From contig CANGIY010000002.1 of the NCBI GenBank assembly GCA_947454235.1, positions 357,296-421,295 on the forward strand: DNA of 64,000 nt. The letters run 5' to 3'. The position numbers and the translations under genes are program-made. Source of the DNA: Chitinophagaceae bacterium. Its GTDB lineage: Bacteria; Bacteroidota; Bacteroidia; Chitinophagales; Chitinophagaceae. The notes beneath the pieces are model-generated. The model saw only the letters and a program-made list of their open reading frames with translations. It searched no databases and was not told where the DNA came from. Positions 52,043 through 60,392 of this stretch are shown in pieces; position 1 is the first letter of the stretch, and each line of letters starts with the position of its first letter.

Positions 52043-55000
52043 ATGACCAGAGTAAAATTACTAAACCTTGTCTTTATCACTTTTGCTTTAATTGGCTTTA
52101 AGCCTTCTTTTGCTCAGCTAGACAGTTCAAATCTATTTTTAAAAGGTGCCTATCTTGAAATTGGGAGCCAACCAAATGGTACTTTAGGAAGTGGTGTAAC
52201 AGTCCCGTCCTCTAGTTATCATCCGCATTTAGGTGGCACTACTTCGGCATACATCTGTAGTCTTTCAAGTCCTCGCTTTTTAGGGGCGGTGTACGATTAC
52301 GGACATGACGGCTGGACTACAGGTGCTCCTCCATTTATGGGTGATTATACTCTAATGGGCTCGCCAATGGAATTCTGGAGTTTAAAAACCAGCACATTTT
52401 TTGGAGCTGCAAACGCTACCACATGTAATTATACAGGCTCAATGTCTGGAGGCTTTACCTCTTATTCAAACATTGGAGGTTCAGCACATGGTACCTGGGT
52501 AGGCACTGCCGACAGCGGAAGAATAGGAATTACCAAAGATTACCGCATTGATACGTTCGGTTCGGCGTTGGTAGTTACAGTTAAGCTGGTCAACAATACA
52601 TCTTCAACCATTTCCGACGTTTATTACATGCGTGGTGTTGACCCTGATGCGAATGTATCGTGGGCAGGTGGAACATACACTACAAGCAACGTAGTTGACT
52701 ACCAAAATGACGCTTTGCATCGCTCAATGGCGAGGGCAACTTGTATTGGTGGTGATTCGGCAACAGGTCGACCTGCGGCTTCTATGTGTATTGGGGCAAA
52801 AGACTGTCGTGCACGCGTATCTGTTTATACCAACTGGTACACACCGGCCCGCGCCATTGACTCGATATGGAATGGGTATTCGTTCGCAGCAATTGGTACA
52901 AACTATGCGACTGCAGGCTCTACGGTTTCAGGCGATTATGCAATCGGAGTTTCTTTTAAATTAGGGTCATTAGCACCTTATGATAGCGTATTTTTCGCTT
53001 ATGCTTACATATTTGACGGTAATGACTCGGCAAGTGCTGTAGATGGAGCTTTTCCAAATCCAGTTATGCAGATAGCGCATATAGATACCTTCCATGGTAG
53101 CCATACCGTTTACCCATGCGATTATGCTTATGCTTCTACTGTAAATGCTTACGTTGAACACGGAGATAATGGTATTTGGGCAGGTAGTACTTGGAGCTGG
53201 GCTCCTTCTACAGCTTTATCTTCAACATCAGGAGTGAATGTGAACATCGATCGAGGTAGCCTTTCTTCACCAGTTACTTATACGATTACCGGAGTTGACA
53301 CTGCCTATGCTGGCTGTACAGGTGGTATTCAAACATATTACCTTACAGTGTACCCTATTCCACATGTTGGGGTAATTTCAGGTGCATCAACTGTTTGTCG
53401 TGGTGCGTCAATTACTTTGAGTGATACATCAGCAGGTGGTACGTGGTCATGTTCAAACACAACTGTAGCAACTGTTACAGGACTAGGTGTTGTTTATGGC
53501 ATTTCTACCGGAATTGATACAGTATATTATACAAAAACAGACTCTTGCGGTTCATATAGTACTTATAAAGTAATAACCGTAACCGGCTCTGCATCTGCTG
53601 GCACTATCACTGGTCCAGATAGGATTTGTGTGGGGGCAACGGGTACTTTCTCTGATACAGTATCAGGTGGTACATGGAGTATAGCACACCCATCAATGGC
53701 TACAGTAAGTAGCTCGGGTGTTGTAACAGCTATTAGTGCAGGAGTAGATACTATTAGATATACAGTAACCACTTGTGGTACTGTGACAGTTTCCCGAGCA
53801 TTTACCATTATGCCTCTGCCTACGGTGAGTGCTATAAGTGGTCCTACTTCGCTTTGTATGGGTACTGGTACCATCACATTGATCGACACTACGAGTGGTG
53901 GTGTTTGGTCGTCACTTTCTCCCACAATTGCCACAGTAAGCGCGACAGGTGTCGTTACGGGAGTTAGCTCAGGTATCGTAACTATCAGATATTCAGTAAC
54001 TAATTCTTGCGGAACTACTAATGTTGATTACACGATTACTATAGCAACAGCACCTTCTGCACCGGCATCTATTACCGGACCTACTTCTGTCTGCCAGGGT
54101 GCAACAATTACTTTGGCTGATGCTACTACCGGTGGTGTTTGGAGTAGCTCAAATGCTTCGGTTGCGACAGTAAATTCTTCGACTGGAGTAGTAACCGGAG
54201 TTGCAGCAGGTACAGTAACAATTACATATTCAATATCTAATGCTTGCGGCTCTACTTATGCAACTTATAGTGTAACGGTTAACCCACTTCCTGCAACACC
54301 GAGCGCAATTACGGGTATCAGTTCTGTTTGTGCAGGTGCTACTGGTACTTTAAGCGACGCAACAGTTGGTGGAGTCTGGTCTTCAAGCAATACATCAATT
54401 GCGACAGTTTCCGCTTCAGGTGTTGTTACAGGTGTTGCTGCCGGTTCGGTGACGATAACATATACTGTTTCAAATTCTTGTGGTTCTCGTTATGTAACTA
54501 AAGCCATTACTGTAAATAGTACCTCTAGTGTTTCTGCCATTTCTGGTCCAACATCGGTGTGTACAGGTGCAACAATTACACTTTCTGATGCGACTCCGGG
54601 TGGAGTTTGGTCATCAAGTGCTACATCAGTTGCAACAATAAGCACCTCTGGCGTTGTGACAGGTTTAACGACTGGCGTTGTTACAATTTCATACACAGTG
54701 ACAGGCACTTGCGGAAGCGCTGTTGCTACCTATACAGTCAACGTAAATACCGTTCCATCCGTTAATGCAATTTCAGGTTCTTCAACTATGTGTGTAGGTA
54801 CTTCGGCAGCTTTTACCGATGCTACAGTTGGCGGCATATGGAGCAGCACTAATACTTCAGTTGCTACAGTAGGTGCAGGTGGCATGGTCACTGCTGTGGC
54901 TATTGGATCAACTACTATATCTTATACAGTAACTAATTCTTGCGGCGCGGCAGCGGCAACTAAAGCCGTAACAGTAAGTGCGATACCAACAGCGGGTACG

Positions 55001-56875
55001 ATTTCAGGCGCAACATCTGTTTGTGCTGGTTTAAATACAACTCTTACTAGTACTGTAACCGGCGGTGTGTGGAGCAGCGGTACAACCGCCGTAGCCACAG
55101 TTAGTACCGGTGGTGTTGTTACGGGTATGGCGGCTGGCTCAACCACAATTACATACACAGTTACTACTTCTTGCGGTTCTGCTACTTCTACTTGGGGCAT
55201 GACTGTTAATCCGGCGCCAAACGCTGGAATAATTTCTGGTTCTACAACCGTATGTGTTGGTGCAACTACACCATATACATCTACAGTTACGGGCGGAACA
55301 TGGAGCAGTGCAGCTCCAACAATCGCTTCTGTAACAACTGCGGGCATTGTTCGTGGTTTAGTTGCAGGTACTTCAGTTATTTCGTACGTTGTAACTAATA
55401 CTTGTGGCTCTAATACGGCAACAAAAACAATAACAGTTAATCCGGCTCCTGCTGCTGGTACAATATCGGGCCCTACGACTGTTTGTACAGGATCTTCAAT
55501 TACTCTAACCGATGCTACATCAGGTGGTGTGTGGACGAGCAGTAATACTGCAATTGCGACTATAAGTGCTATTGGAGTTGTGACAGGTGTAGCTGCTGGT
55601 TCTGCAAGTATTTCTTATACAGTTTCAAATTCTTGTGGTACAGCAACTGCCGGTTATGTAATAACTGTGAGCGCTTCACCAACGGTTAAGCCTATCGTAG
55701 GTTCAACGGCGGTATGCATTGGCTCAACAACTACACTCACCGATTCTACTACCGGTGGAACATGGAGCAGCAGCAATACTGCTTTAGCTACGGTTACAAC
55801 TGGTGGCGTTGTTAGAGGCGTTGCAGCAGGTACCGTTACTATTTCTTATACTGTAACAACTGCATGTGCAACTGTTACAGTTACTAAGACACTTACTGTA
55901 AGTGCATCTTCTACGGCAGGCTCAATTAGTGGACTTTCAAGCGTTTGCGTTGGTGCAACTATTACACTCACCAGCAGTGGCACTGCAGGTGGTTCATGGT
56001 CAAGCAGTAACACTTCAGTCGCGACCGTTACTTCCGGCGGTGTTGTAAGGGGTGTGGCTGCGGGCACTATTAATATTACTTACTCAGTTACTTCTGCTTG
56101 TGGTACAGTTTCTGCTTATAAGACAATCATTGTTTCAGCAGCACCTACAGTTTCTTCAATTACAGGTTCTTCAAGTATTTGTACAGGAACTTCTTCTACA
56201 TATACTGACGCTTCAACAGGTGGTGGCTGGATAAGCAGCAACACAGCAATTGCGACTGTAAACTCATCAGGTGTACTTACTGGCATTTCAGCCGGAACAA
56301 TAACGCTCACTTACTTCATTACTAACAGTTGCGGAACAGCTACTACAACCAAATCGGTAACAGTATCATCGCTTTCTGCGGGTGTAATTTCAGGAGCATC
56401 TTCACTATCTCGTGGAGCAAGCACTACTTATACTAACACTGTTACTGGTGGAACATGGAGTAGCTCTAATACTGCTCTTGCAACCATTGTTTCAACAAGT
56501 GGTTTAGCGACAGGAGTTGCTGCTGGCATTGACACCATTAAGTATTCAGTTACGAATGTATGTGGTACTGCTGTTGCCCGTAAAGTAGTTACGATCACGG
56601 CAGCTAAACCAGGCGGTAATGGCACTACAACTACCAGTGAATCTGGTATTGAAGTGTACCCTAACCCATCAACAGGTATTATTAATATCAAACTTCCATG
56701 CGAAAACTGTACTGCAGTAACTGTCGTAACCGACATTACAGGTCGTATCATAGTTGCTCAAACATCTGAACAACAATTGATGCAAATGGATATTTCTCAA
56801 TACCCTTCAGGAATGTATTTCGTTCAGGTAAATATTGATGGTGAGTTATACACTGCTAAGGTGCAACTCAAGTAA
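52043..56875 (+). CDS. Giant T9SS surface protein with 14 Ig-like repeats
   Basis: A 1610-residue secreted protein. Signal peptide (KPSFAQ); an N-terminal domain of about 400 residues (25-430) rich in Gly, Ser and aromatic residues with DVYYMRGVDPDANVSW, unrecognised; 14 tandem Ig-like repeats of about 77 residues (443-1522); a short linker; and a type A T9SS sorting domain (VYPNPSTGIINIKL, ending VQLK). The repeats have a cysteine pair each and are homologous to those of the 2030-residue protein at 21574. A stalk that projects the N-terminal domain from the cell is the simplest reading. Transcribed alone, with its own terminator. Confidence 0.9.
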   Translation: MTRVKLLNLVFITFALIGFKPSFAQLDSSNLFLKGAYLEIGSQPNGTLGSGVTVPSSSYHPHLGGTTSAYICSLSSPRFLGAVYDYGHDGWTTGAPPFMGDYTLMGSPMEFWSLKTSTFFGAANATTCNYTGSMSGGFTSYSNIGGSAHGTWVGTADSGRIGITKDYRIDTFGSALVVTVKLVNNTSSTISDVYYMRGVDPDANVSWAGGTYTTSNVVDYQNDALHRSMARATCIGGDSATGRPAASMCIGAKDCRARVSVYTNWYTPARAIDSIWNGYSFAAIGTNYATAGSTVSGDYAIGVSFKLGSLAPYDSVFFAYAYIFDGNDSASAVDGAFPNPVMQIAHIDTFHGSHTVYPCDYAYASTVNAYVEHGDNGIWAGSTWSWAPSTALSSTSGVNVNIDRGSLSSPVTYTITGVDTAYAGCTGGIQTYYLTVYPIPHVGVISGASTVCRGASITLSDTSAGGTWSCSNTTVATVTGLGVVYGISTGIDTVYYTKTDSCGSYSTYKVITVTGSASAGTITGPDRICVGATGTFSDTVSGGTWSIAHPSMATVSSSGVVTAISAGVDTIRYTVTTCGTVTVSRAFTIMPLPTVSAISGPTSLCMGTGTITLIDTTSGGVWSSLSPTIATVSATGVVTGVSSGIVTIRYSVTNSCGTTNVDYTITIATAPSAPASITGPTSVCQGATITLADATTGGVWSSSNASVATVNSSTGVVTGVAAGTVTITYSISNACGSTYATYSVTVNPLPATPSAITGISSVCAGATGTLSDATVGGVWSSSNTSIATVSASGVVTGVAAGSVTITYTVSNSCGSRYVTKAITVNSTSSVSAISGPTSVCTGATITLSDATPGGVWSSSATSVATISTSGVVTGLTTGVVTISYTVTGTCGSAVATYTVNVNTVPSVNAISGSSTMCVGTSAAFTDATVGGIWSSTNTSVATVGAGGMVTAVAIGSTTISYTVTNSCGAAAATKAVTVSAIPTAGTISGATSVCAGLNTTLTSTVTGGVWSSGTTAVATVSTGGVVTGMAAGSTTITYTVTTSCGSATSTWGMTVNPAPNAGIISGSTTVCVGATTPYTSTVTGGTWSSAAPTIASVTTAGIVRGLVAGTSVISYVVTNTCGSNTATKTITVNPAPAAGTISGPTTVCTGSSITLTDATSGGVWTSSNTAIATISAIGVVTGVAAGSASISYTVSNSCGTATAGYVITVSASPTVKPIVGSTAVCIGSTTTLTDSTTGGTWSSSNTALATVTTGGVVRGVAAGTVTISYTVTTACATVTVTKTLTVSASSTAGSISGLSSVCVGATITLTSSGTAGGSWSSSNTSVATVTSGGVVRGVAAGTINITYSVTSACGTVSAYKTIIVSAAPTVSSITGSSSICTGTSSTYTDASTGGGWISSNTAIATVNSSGVLTGISAGTITLTYFITNSCGTATTTKSVTVSSLSAGVISGASSLSRGASTTYTNTVTGGTWSSSNTALATIVSTSGLATGVAAGIDTIKYSVTNVCGTAVARKVVTITAAKPGGNGTTTTSESGIEVYPNPSTGIINIKLPCENCTAVTVVTDITGRIIVAQTSEQQLMQMDISQYPSGMYFVQVNIDGELYTAKVQLK
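53369..56610 (+). repeat. Fourteen tandem repeats of about 231 bp coding for Ig-like domains
   Basis: Each unit encodes ISGxxxVCxGxxxTLxD, GGxWSSSNT, VATVSxxGVVTGVAAG and SYTVTxSCG in order. Unit 14 has SSLSRGAS, losing the first cysteine but keeping the second. Unit 11 has TACAT in place of xCG. DNA identity between units is moderate, so the array is old rather than recently expanded. Confidence 0.88.
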
Positions 56876-56898
56876 TTATTTTTCTTTTTTTCTTTTTT

Positions 56899-56925
56899 AG
56901 CTACCCTTCGGGGTAGCTTTTTTTT
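56899..56925 (+). terminator. Rho-independent terminator with TTCG loop
   Basis: AGCTACCC (56899-56906), loop TTCG, GGGTAGCT (56911-56918), then eight T. The C(UUCG)G loop is exceptionally stable. Confidence 0.95.
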
Positions 56926-56972
56926 ATCACTTACAGAACCATTTTTATACTTTTACTCAAAACTTTTATACT

Positions 56973-58862
56973 ATGAAATGCATTTTATCACTGGCTATAG
57001 CGTTACTTTCCGGCTCTTTTGCATTCGGCTCAACTGCTGATAGTTTGTGGGTGAGAGAACACTACACAAAAAAGGAAGTGTACGTAGAAATGCGCGATGG
57101 TAAAAAGCTCTTTACATCAGTTTATATACCTAACGACGGTGCATCAAAGCACCCGTTCCTGATGACACGTACTCCATATTCCATTGGTCCATACGGCGAG
57201 CAGAATTTCCGTGGCTTTTGGAATAACTACTACATCAAGTACCTGAAACGCAATTATATAATGGTGGTACAAGATGTAAGAGGCAGATACATGAGTGAGG
57301 GCAATTTTGTAGATGTACGTCCCTTCAATGAAAACAATGACAGAAGCAAAATAGATGAGGCTACAGACACCTATGACACCATTGAATGGCTGCTCAAAAA
57401 CATTAAAAACAACAATGGAAATGTTGGTGTGTTTGGAATATCATACCCAGGTTTTTATGCCACCGAGGCTGCACTTAGCGGGCACCCGGCATTAAAAGCT
57501 GTGAGCCCTCAGGCACCAGTAACAGAATGGTTTATAGGAGATGATTTTCACCATAATGGTGCTTTTATGATGATGGATGCCTTCAATTTCTATTCAGGTT
57601 TCGGGAAACCACGCCCAAAACCTACAACACAATCAGCGAGGGGTTATAGTTTTGAAATAAGTGACAAATACCAGTTTTATATGGCACACCCAACTTTTCA
57701 GAACCTCAAATCGTTGATGGGAGATAGTGTGGAATTTTGGAAAGACCTTGAAAACCACCCTAACTATGACGACTTTTGGCAGACGAGAAATACAAGAAAC
57801 TATGTACAACACATCAGCAAAAATGTAGCAACGCTGGTTACAGGCGGTTTGTATGATGCTGAAGACTGTTACGGCGCATGGAATTTGTATAAAGCCATAG
57901 AAGGGAAAAGCCAGAATAAAAACAAAATTGTGATGGGTCCGTGGTCTCACGGCGGCTGGGCGCGTTCGACAGGAGAATTTTTAGGAAATGTGCGATTTGG
58001 CAAAAAAAACTCAGAATATTATCAGGACAGTGTTGAAATACCGTTTTTTGAATACTACCTTGAAGGAAAAGGAAGTGCGAAGAAAATAAGCGAAGCAACC
58101 ATATTTTTTAGCGGCGCTAACAAGTGGAAACACTACAATTCATGGCCGCCGGCGTACACCGAAAACACAACCTACTATTTCGGGAATGACGGTTCGCTTT
58201 CCACCAATAAGCCGCAAAACAATGGCGATAAATACGCCAAATCATACACCAGCAAAGTTGACAAACCAGTGCCTTTTGCTGAAAACCCCGGTCATAACCG
58301 CACCAATGAGTACATGACCGATGACCAACGTTTTGCGGCCAACAGACCCGATGTGCTCGTGTACCAAACAGAAGAACTTAATAAAGATGTATCACTTGCA
58401 GGACCGTTGGTGGCTGATATTTTCACTAAAATATCTACGACAGATGCTGATTTTATAGTAAAGCTTATTGATGTTTTTCCTGAACAATTCAAGTACGATA
58501 CAGGTATTGATGGTGCAGGAAACGGTACTAACTACCCTATGGGTGGCTATCAGATGCTTGTGCGCGGTGAAGTATTCAGAGGGCGCTACCGCAATAGTTT
58601 TACCGAGCCACAAGCATTTATTCCGAACCAGCCTACCGAGGTGAAGTTTGCATTGCCTGATGTTGCACACGTATTTAAGAAAGGACACAAAATAATGGTG
58701 CAGGTACAAAGCAGTTGGTTCCCACTGGTTGATAGAAACCCTCAGCAGTTTGTTGATATTTACACATGTACTAAGGCCGATTACAAAGACTGTGATATTA
58801 CTGTGATGTCGGAAAAAGAACATCCTTCAAATATTGTTTTACCGGTAATTGCTGAGCACTAA
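56973..58862 (+). CDS. Secreted CocE/NonD-type hydrolase (alpha-amino acid ester hydrolase-like)
   Basis: A 629-residue serine hydrolase of the S15/CocE group. Signal peptide (FAFGS); YVEMRDGKKLFTSVYIP opening; nucleophile Ser157 in GISYPG; Asp295 in GGLYDAEDC; His326 in GPWSHGGW; a C-terminal jelly-roll from about 440. The Ser-Asp-His spacing matches alpha-amino acid ester hydrolases and glutaryl-7-ACA acylases. The acidic DAED cluster fits recognition of an alpha-amino group, so peptides or amino acid esters are likely substrates in the periplasm. The stop overlaps the next ATG by one base (TAATG). Confidence 0.9.
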   Translation: MKCILSLAIALLSGSFAFGSTADSLWVREHYTKKEVYVEMRDGKKLFTSVYIPNDGASKHPFLMTRTPYSIGPYGEQNFRGFWNNYYIKYLKRNYIMVVQDVRGRYMSEGNFVDVRPFNENNDRSKIDEATDTYDTIEWLLKNIKNNNGNVGVFGISYPGFYATEAALSGHPALKAVSPQAPVTEWFIGDDFHHNGAFMMMDAFNFYSGFGKPRPKPTTQSARGYSFEISDKYQFYMAHPTFQNLKSLMGDSVEFWKDLENHPNYDDFWQTRNTRNYVQHISKNVATLVTGGLYDAEDCYGAWNLYKAIEGKSQNKNKIVMGPWSHGGWARSTGEFLGNVRFGKKNSEYYQDSVEIPFFEYYLEGKGSAKKISEATIFFSGANKWKHYNSWPPAYTENTTYYFGNDGSLSTNKPQNNGDKYAKSYTSKVDKPVPFAENPGHNRTNEYMTDDQRFAANRPDVLVYQTEELNKDVSLAGPLVADIFTKISTTDADFIVKLIDVFPEQFKYDTGIDGAGNGTNYPMGGYQMLVRGEVFRGRYRNSFTEPQAFIPNQPTEVKFALPDVAHVFKKGHKIMVQVQSSWFPLVDRNPQQFVDIYTCTKADYKDCDITVMSEKEHPSNIVLPVIAEH

Positions 58863-59518
58863 TGGCTAAAATTAGTTTCGACAACAATACTGCTCTACCT
58901 TTTCTCGCAACAACTTTAGGGCGCAGAGATGAAGTTCCAAATCAGCAATTGGCGGAACGAATAATTAAAGATGGAAAAATTGACTTACTTGCTGATGTTG
59001 CGAAATTGCTCCAGCACCCCAAGAAGGAAATTCAATTTGATGCGATTAAGACAATGTACGAGGTGGCTACGCAACAACCTGATTGGGTTGCACCTTATGT
59101 AGACACATTTATTCAGTTACTTGAAAGCAAACACAATAGAATGGTATGGGGAGCGATGACAGCCCTCAGCGCCATAGCCACTAACTGTACAGGGAAACTA
59201 TTTGAACATATTTTACTCATTGTAGATAAAGCAGACTCAGGCAGTGTAATAACCCGCGACCATGCGGTGAACATATTGATTGAATTAGCCCGCCACACTG
59301 AATACAATGAAATAGCAGCACCTCTTTTGCTGGAACAAATTTTAAAAAGCCCTGAAAACCAATTTCCCACTTATGCCGAAAAGTCAATACCATTATTTGA
59401 TGGCGAGCATAAACAGAGCTTGCTGCACGTATTAACCCTACGTAAACAGGAGATGGTTACTCCCTCTAAAATAAAAAGGGTAACGGCATTGATTCAAAAA
59501 CTGGAACGGAACAAATAA
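58862..59518 (+). CDS. HEAT/ARM-repeat-like helical protein
   Basis: A 218-residue cytosolic protein, all alpha, with about five helical pairs: VAKLLQHPKKEIQFDAIKTM, VDTFIQLLESKHNRMVWGAM and HAVNILIELARHTEYNEIA resemble HEAT repeats. No catalytic motif. Translation is coupled to the upstream hydrolase through TAATG. HEAT-like proteins usually serve as binding scaffolds; the partner is unknown. murI follows within 30 bp. Confidence 0.75.
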   Translation: MAKISFDNNTALPFLATTLGRRDEVPNQQLAERIIKDGKIDLLADVAKLLQHPKKEIQFDAIKTMYEVATQQPDWVAPYVDTFIQLLESKHNRMVWGAMTALSAIATNCTGKLFEHILLIVDKADSGSVITRDHAVNILIELARHTEYNEIAAPLLLEQILKSPENQFPTYAEKSIPLFDGEHKQSLLHVLTLRKQEMVTPSKIKRVTALIQKLERNK

Positions 59519-59548
59519 TCGGTGATAATTCATAAGTTTGGCGAAGCA

Positions 59549-60388
59549 ATGAACGAGAACAATTATGTACAACAAGGGCCAATAGGCATTTTTGACTCAG
59601 GGTATGGTGGTTTGACGGTTTTTCGTTCAATCGTGAGTCACCTACCAGCCTATGACTATGTGTATATCGGCGACAATGCCCGTGCACCCTATGGCAACCG
59701 TTCGTTTGAAACAATACATCAATACACTTTAGAGTGCATAAAGGCATTTTTCAAATTGGGTTGTCCGCTTGTTATTTTAGCGTGCAATACGGCCAGTGCA
59801 AAAGCTTTAAGAACCATTCAACAGCTTGATTTACCTGGCCTCGCCCCCGATAACAGGGTTTTGGGTGTCATTAGACCAACGGCTGAAATTATTGGGCAAT
59901 ATACCCTTACAGGGCATGTGGGTGTATTGGGAACCAAGGGAACTGTTGCTTCAAAATCGTATGAAATAGAAATACACAAATTGTACCCAGGGGTAACTGT
60001 TCATTCGAAAGCATGCCCAATGTGGGTACCAATTATTGAAAATGGCGAATATAACAACGCCGGTGCTGACTATTTTGTAGCTAAATACCTTGATGAGTTA
60101 TTTACCGAAACGCCCGAAATAGATACTCTTTTACTTGGTTGTACGCACTACCCTTTGCTGTTGGACAAAATCAAAAAACAGGTTCCGGAACATGTAAAAA
60201 TTGTAGCACAAGGCGATATTGTTGCTACCAGCCTGAGTGACTACCTGACACGCCACCCTGAAATGGAAACAAGATTGAGTAAAAAAGGACAACGATTGTT
60301 TTACACCACCGACGACACTGTAGATTTTGACTTACACGGAAAAAACTTCTTCGGAGAAGCAATTCAATCAAAACAAATTCACGTTTAA
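59549..60388 (+). CDS. murI: Glutamate racemase
   Basis: A 279-residue cytosolic enzyme that makes D-glutamate for peptidoglycan. The two catalytic cysteines are Cys79 (LACNTASA) and Cys198 (GCTHYPLL); Asp16-Ser17 lies in GIFDSGYGGLTV and the YIGDNARAPYG loop follows. The ATG at 59549 is preferred over an upstream GTG at 59522, as it sits ten residues before the conserved strand. A TAAGTTTG box at 59533-59540 precedes it closely. It may be read from the hydrolase transcript or its own promoter. Stop lies 4 bp from the convergent dehydratase gene. Confidence 0.95.
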   Translation: MNENNYVQQGPIGIFDSGYGGLTVFRSIVSHLPAYDYVYIGDNARAPYGNRSFETIHQYTLECIKAFFKLGCPLVILACNTASAKALRTIQQLDLPGLAPDNRVLGVIRPTAEIIGQYTLTGHVGVLGTKGTVASKSYEIEIHKLYPGVTVHSKACPMWVPIIENGEYNNAGADYFVAKYLDELFTETPEIDTLLLGCTHYPLLLDKIKKQVPEHVKIVAQGDIVATSLSDYLTRHPEMETRLSKKGQRLFYTTDDTVDFDLHGKNFFGEAIQSKQIHV

Positions 60389-60392
60389 AAGA

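Noticed and set aside
53369..56610. CRISPR-like array suspected from regular repetition
   Set aside because: Repeats are about 231 bp, coding, and in frame; there are no short identical repeats with unique spacers.
53563..56751. Several Val/Pro/Thr-rich minus-strand open frames across the Ig-repeat array
   Set aside because: They repeat with the 231-bp unit and are antisense artefacts of Ser/Thr/Gly/Val-rich repeats.
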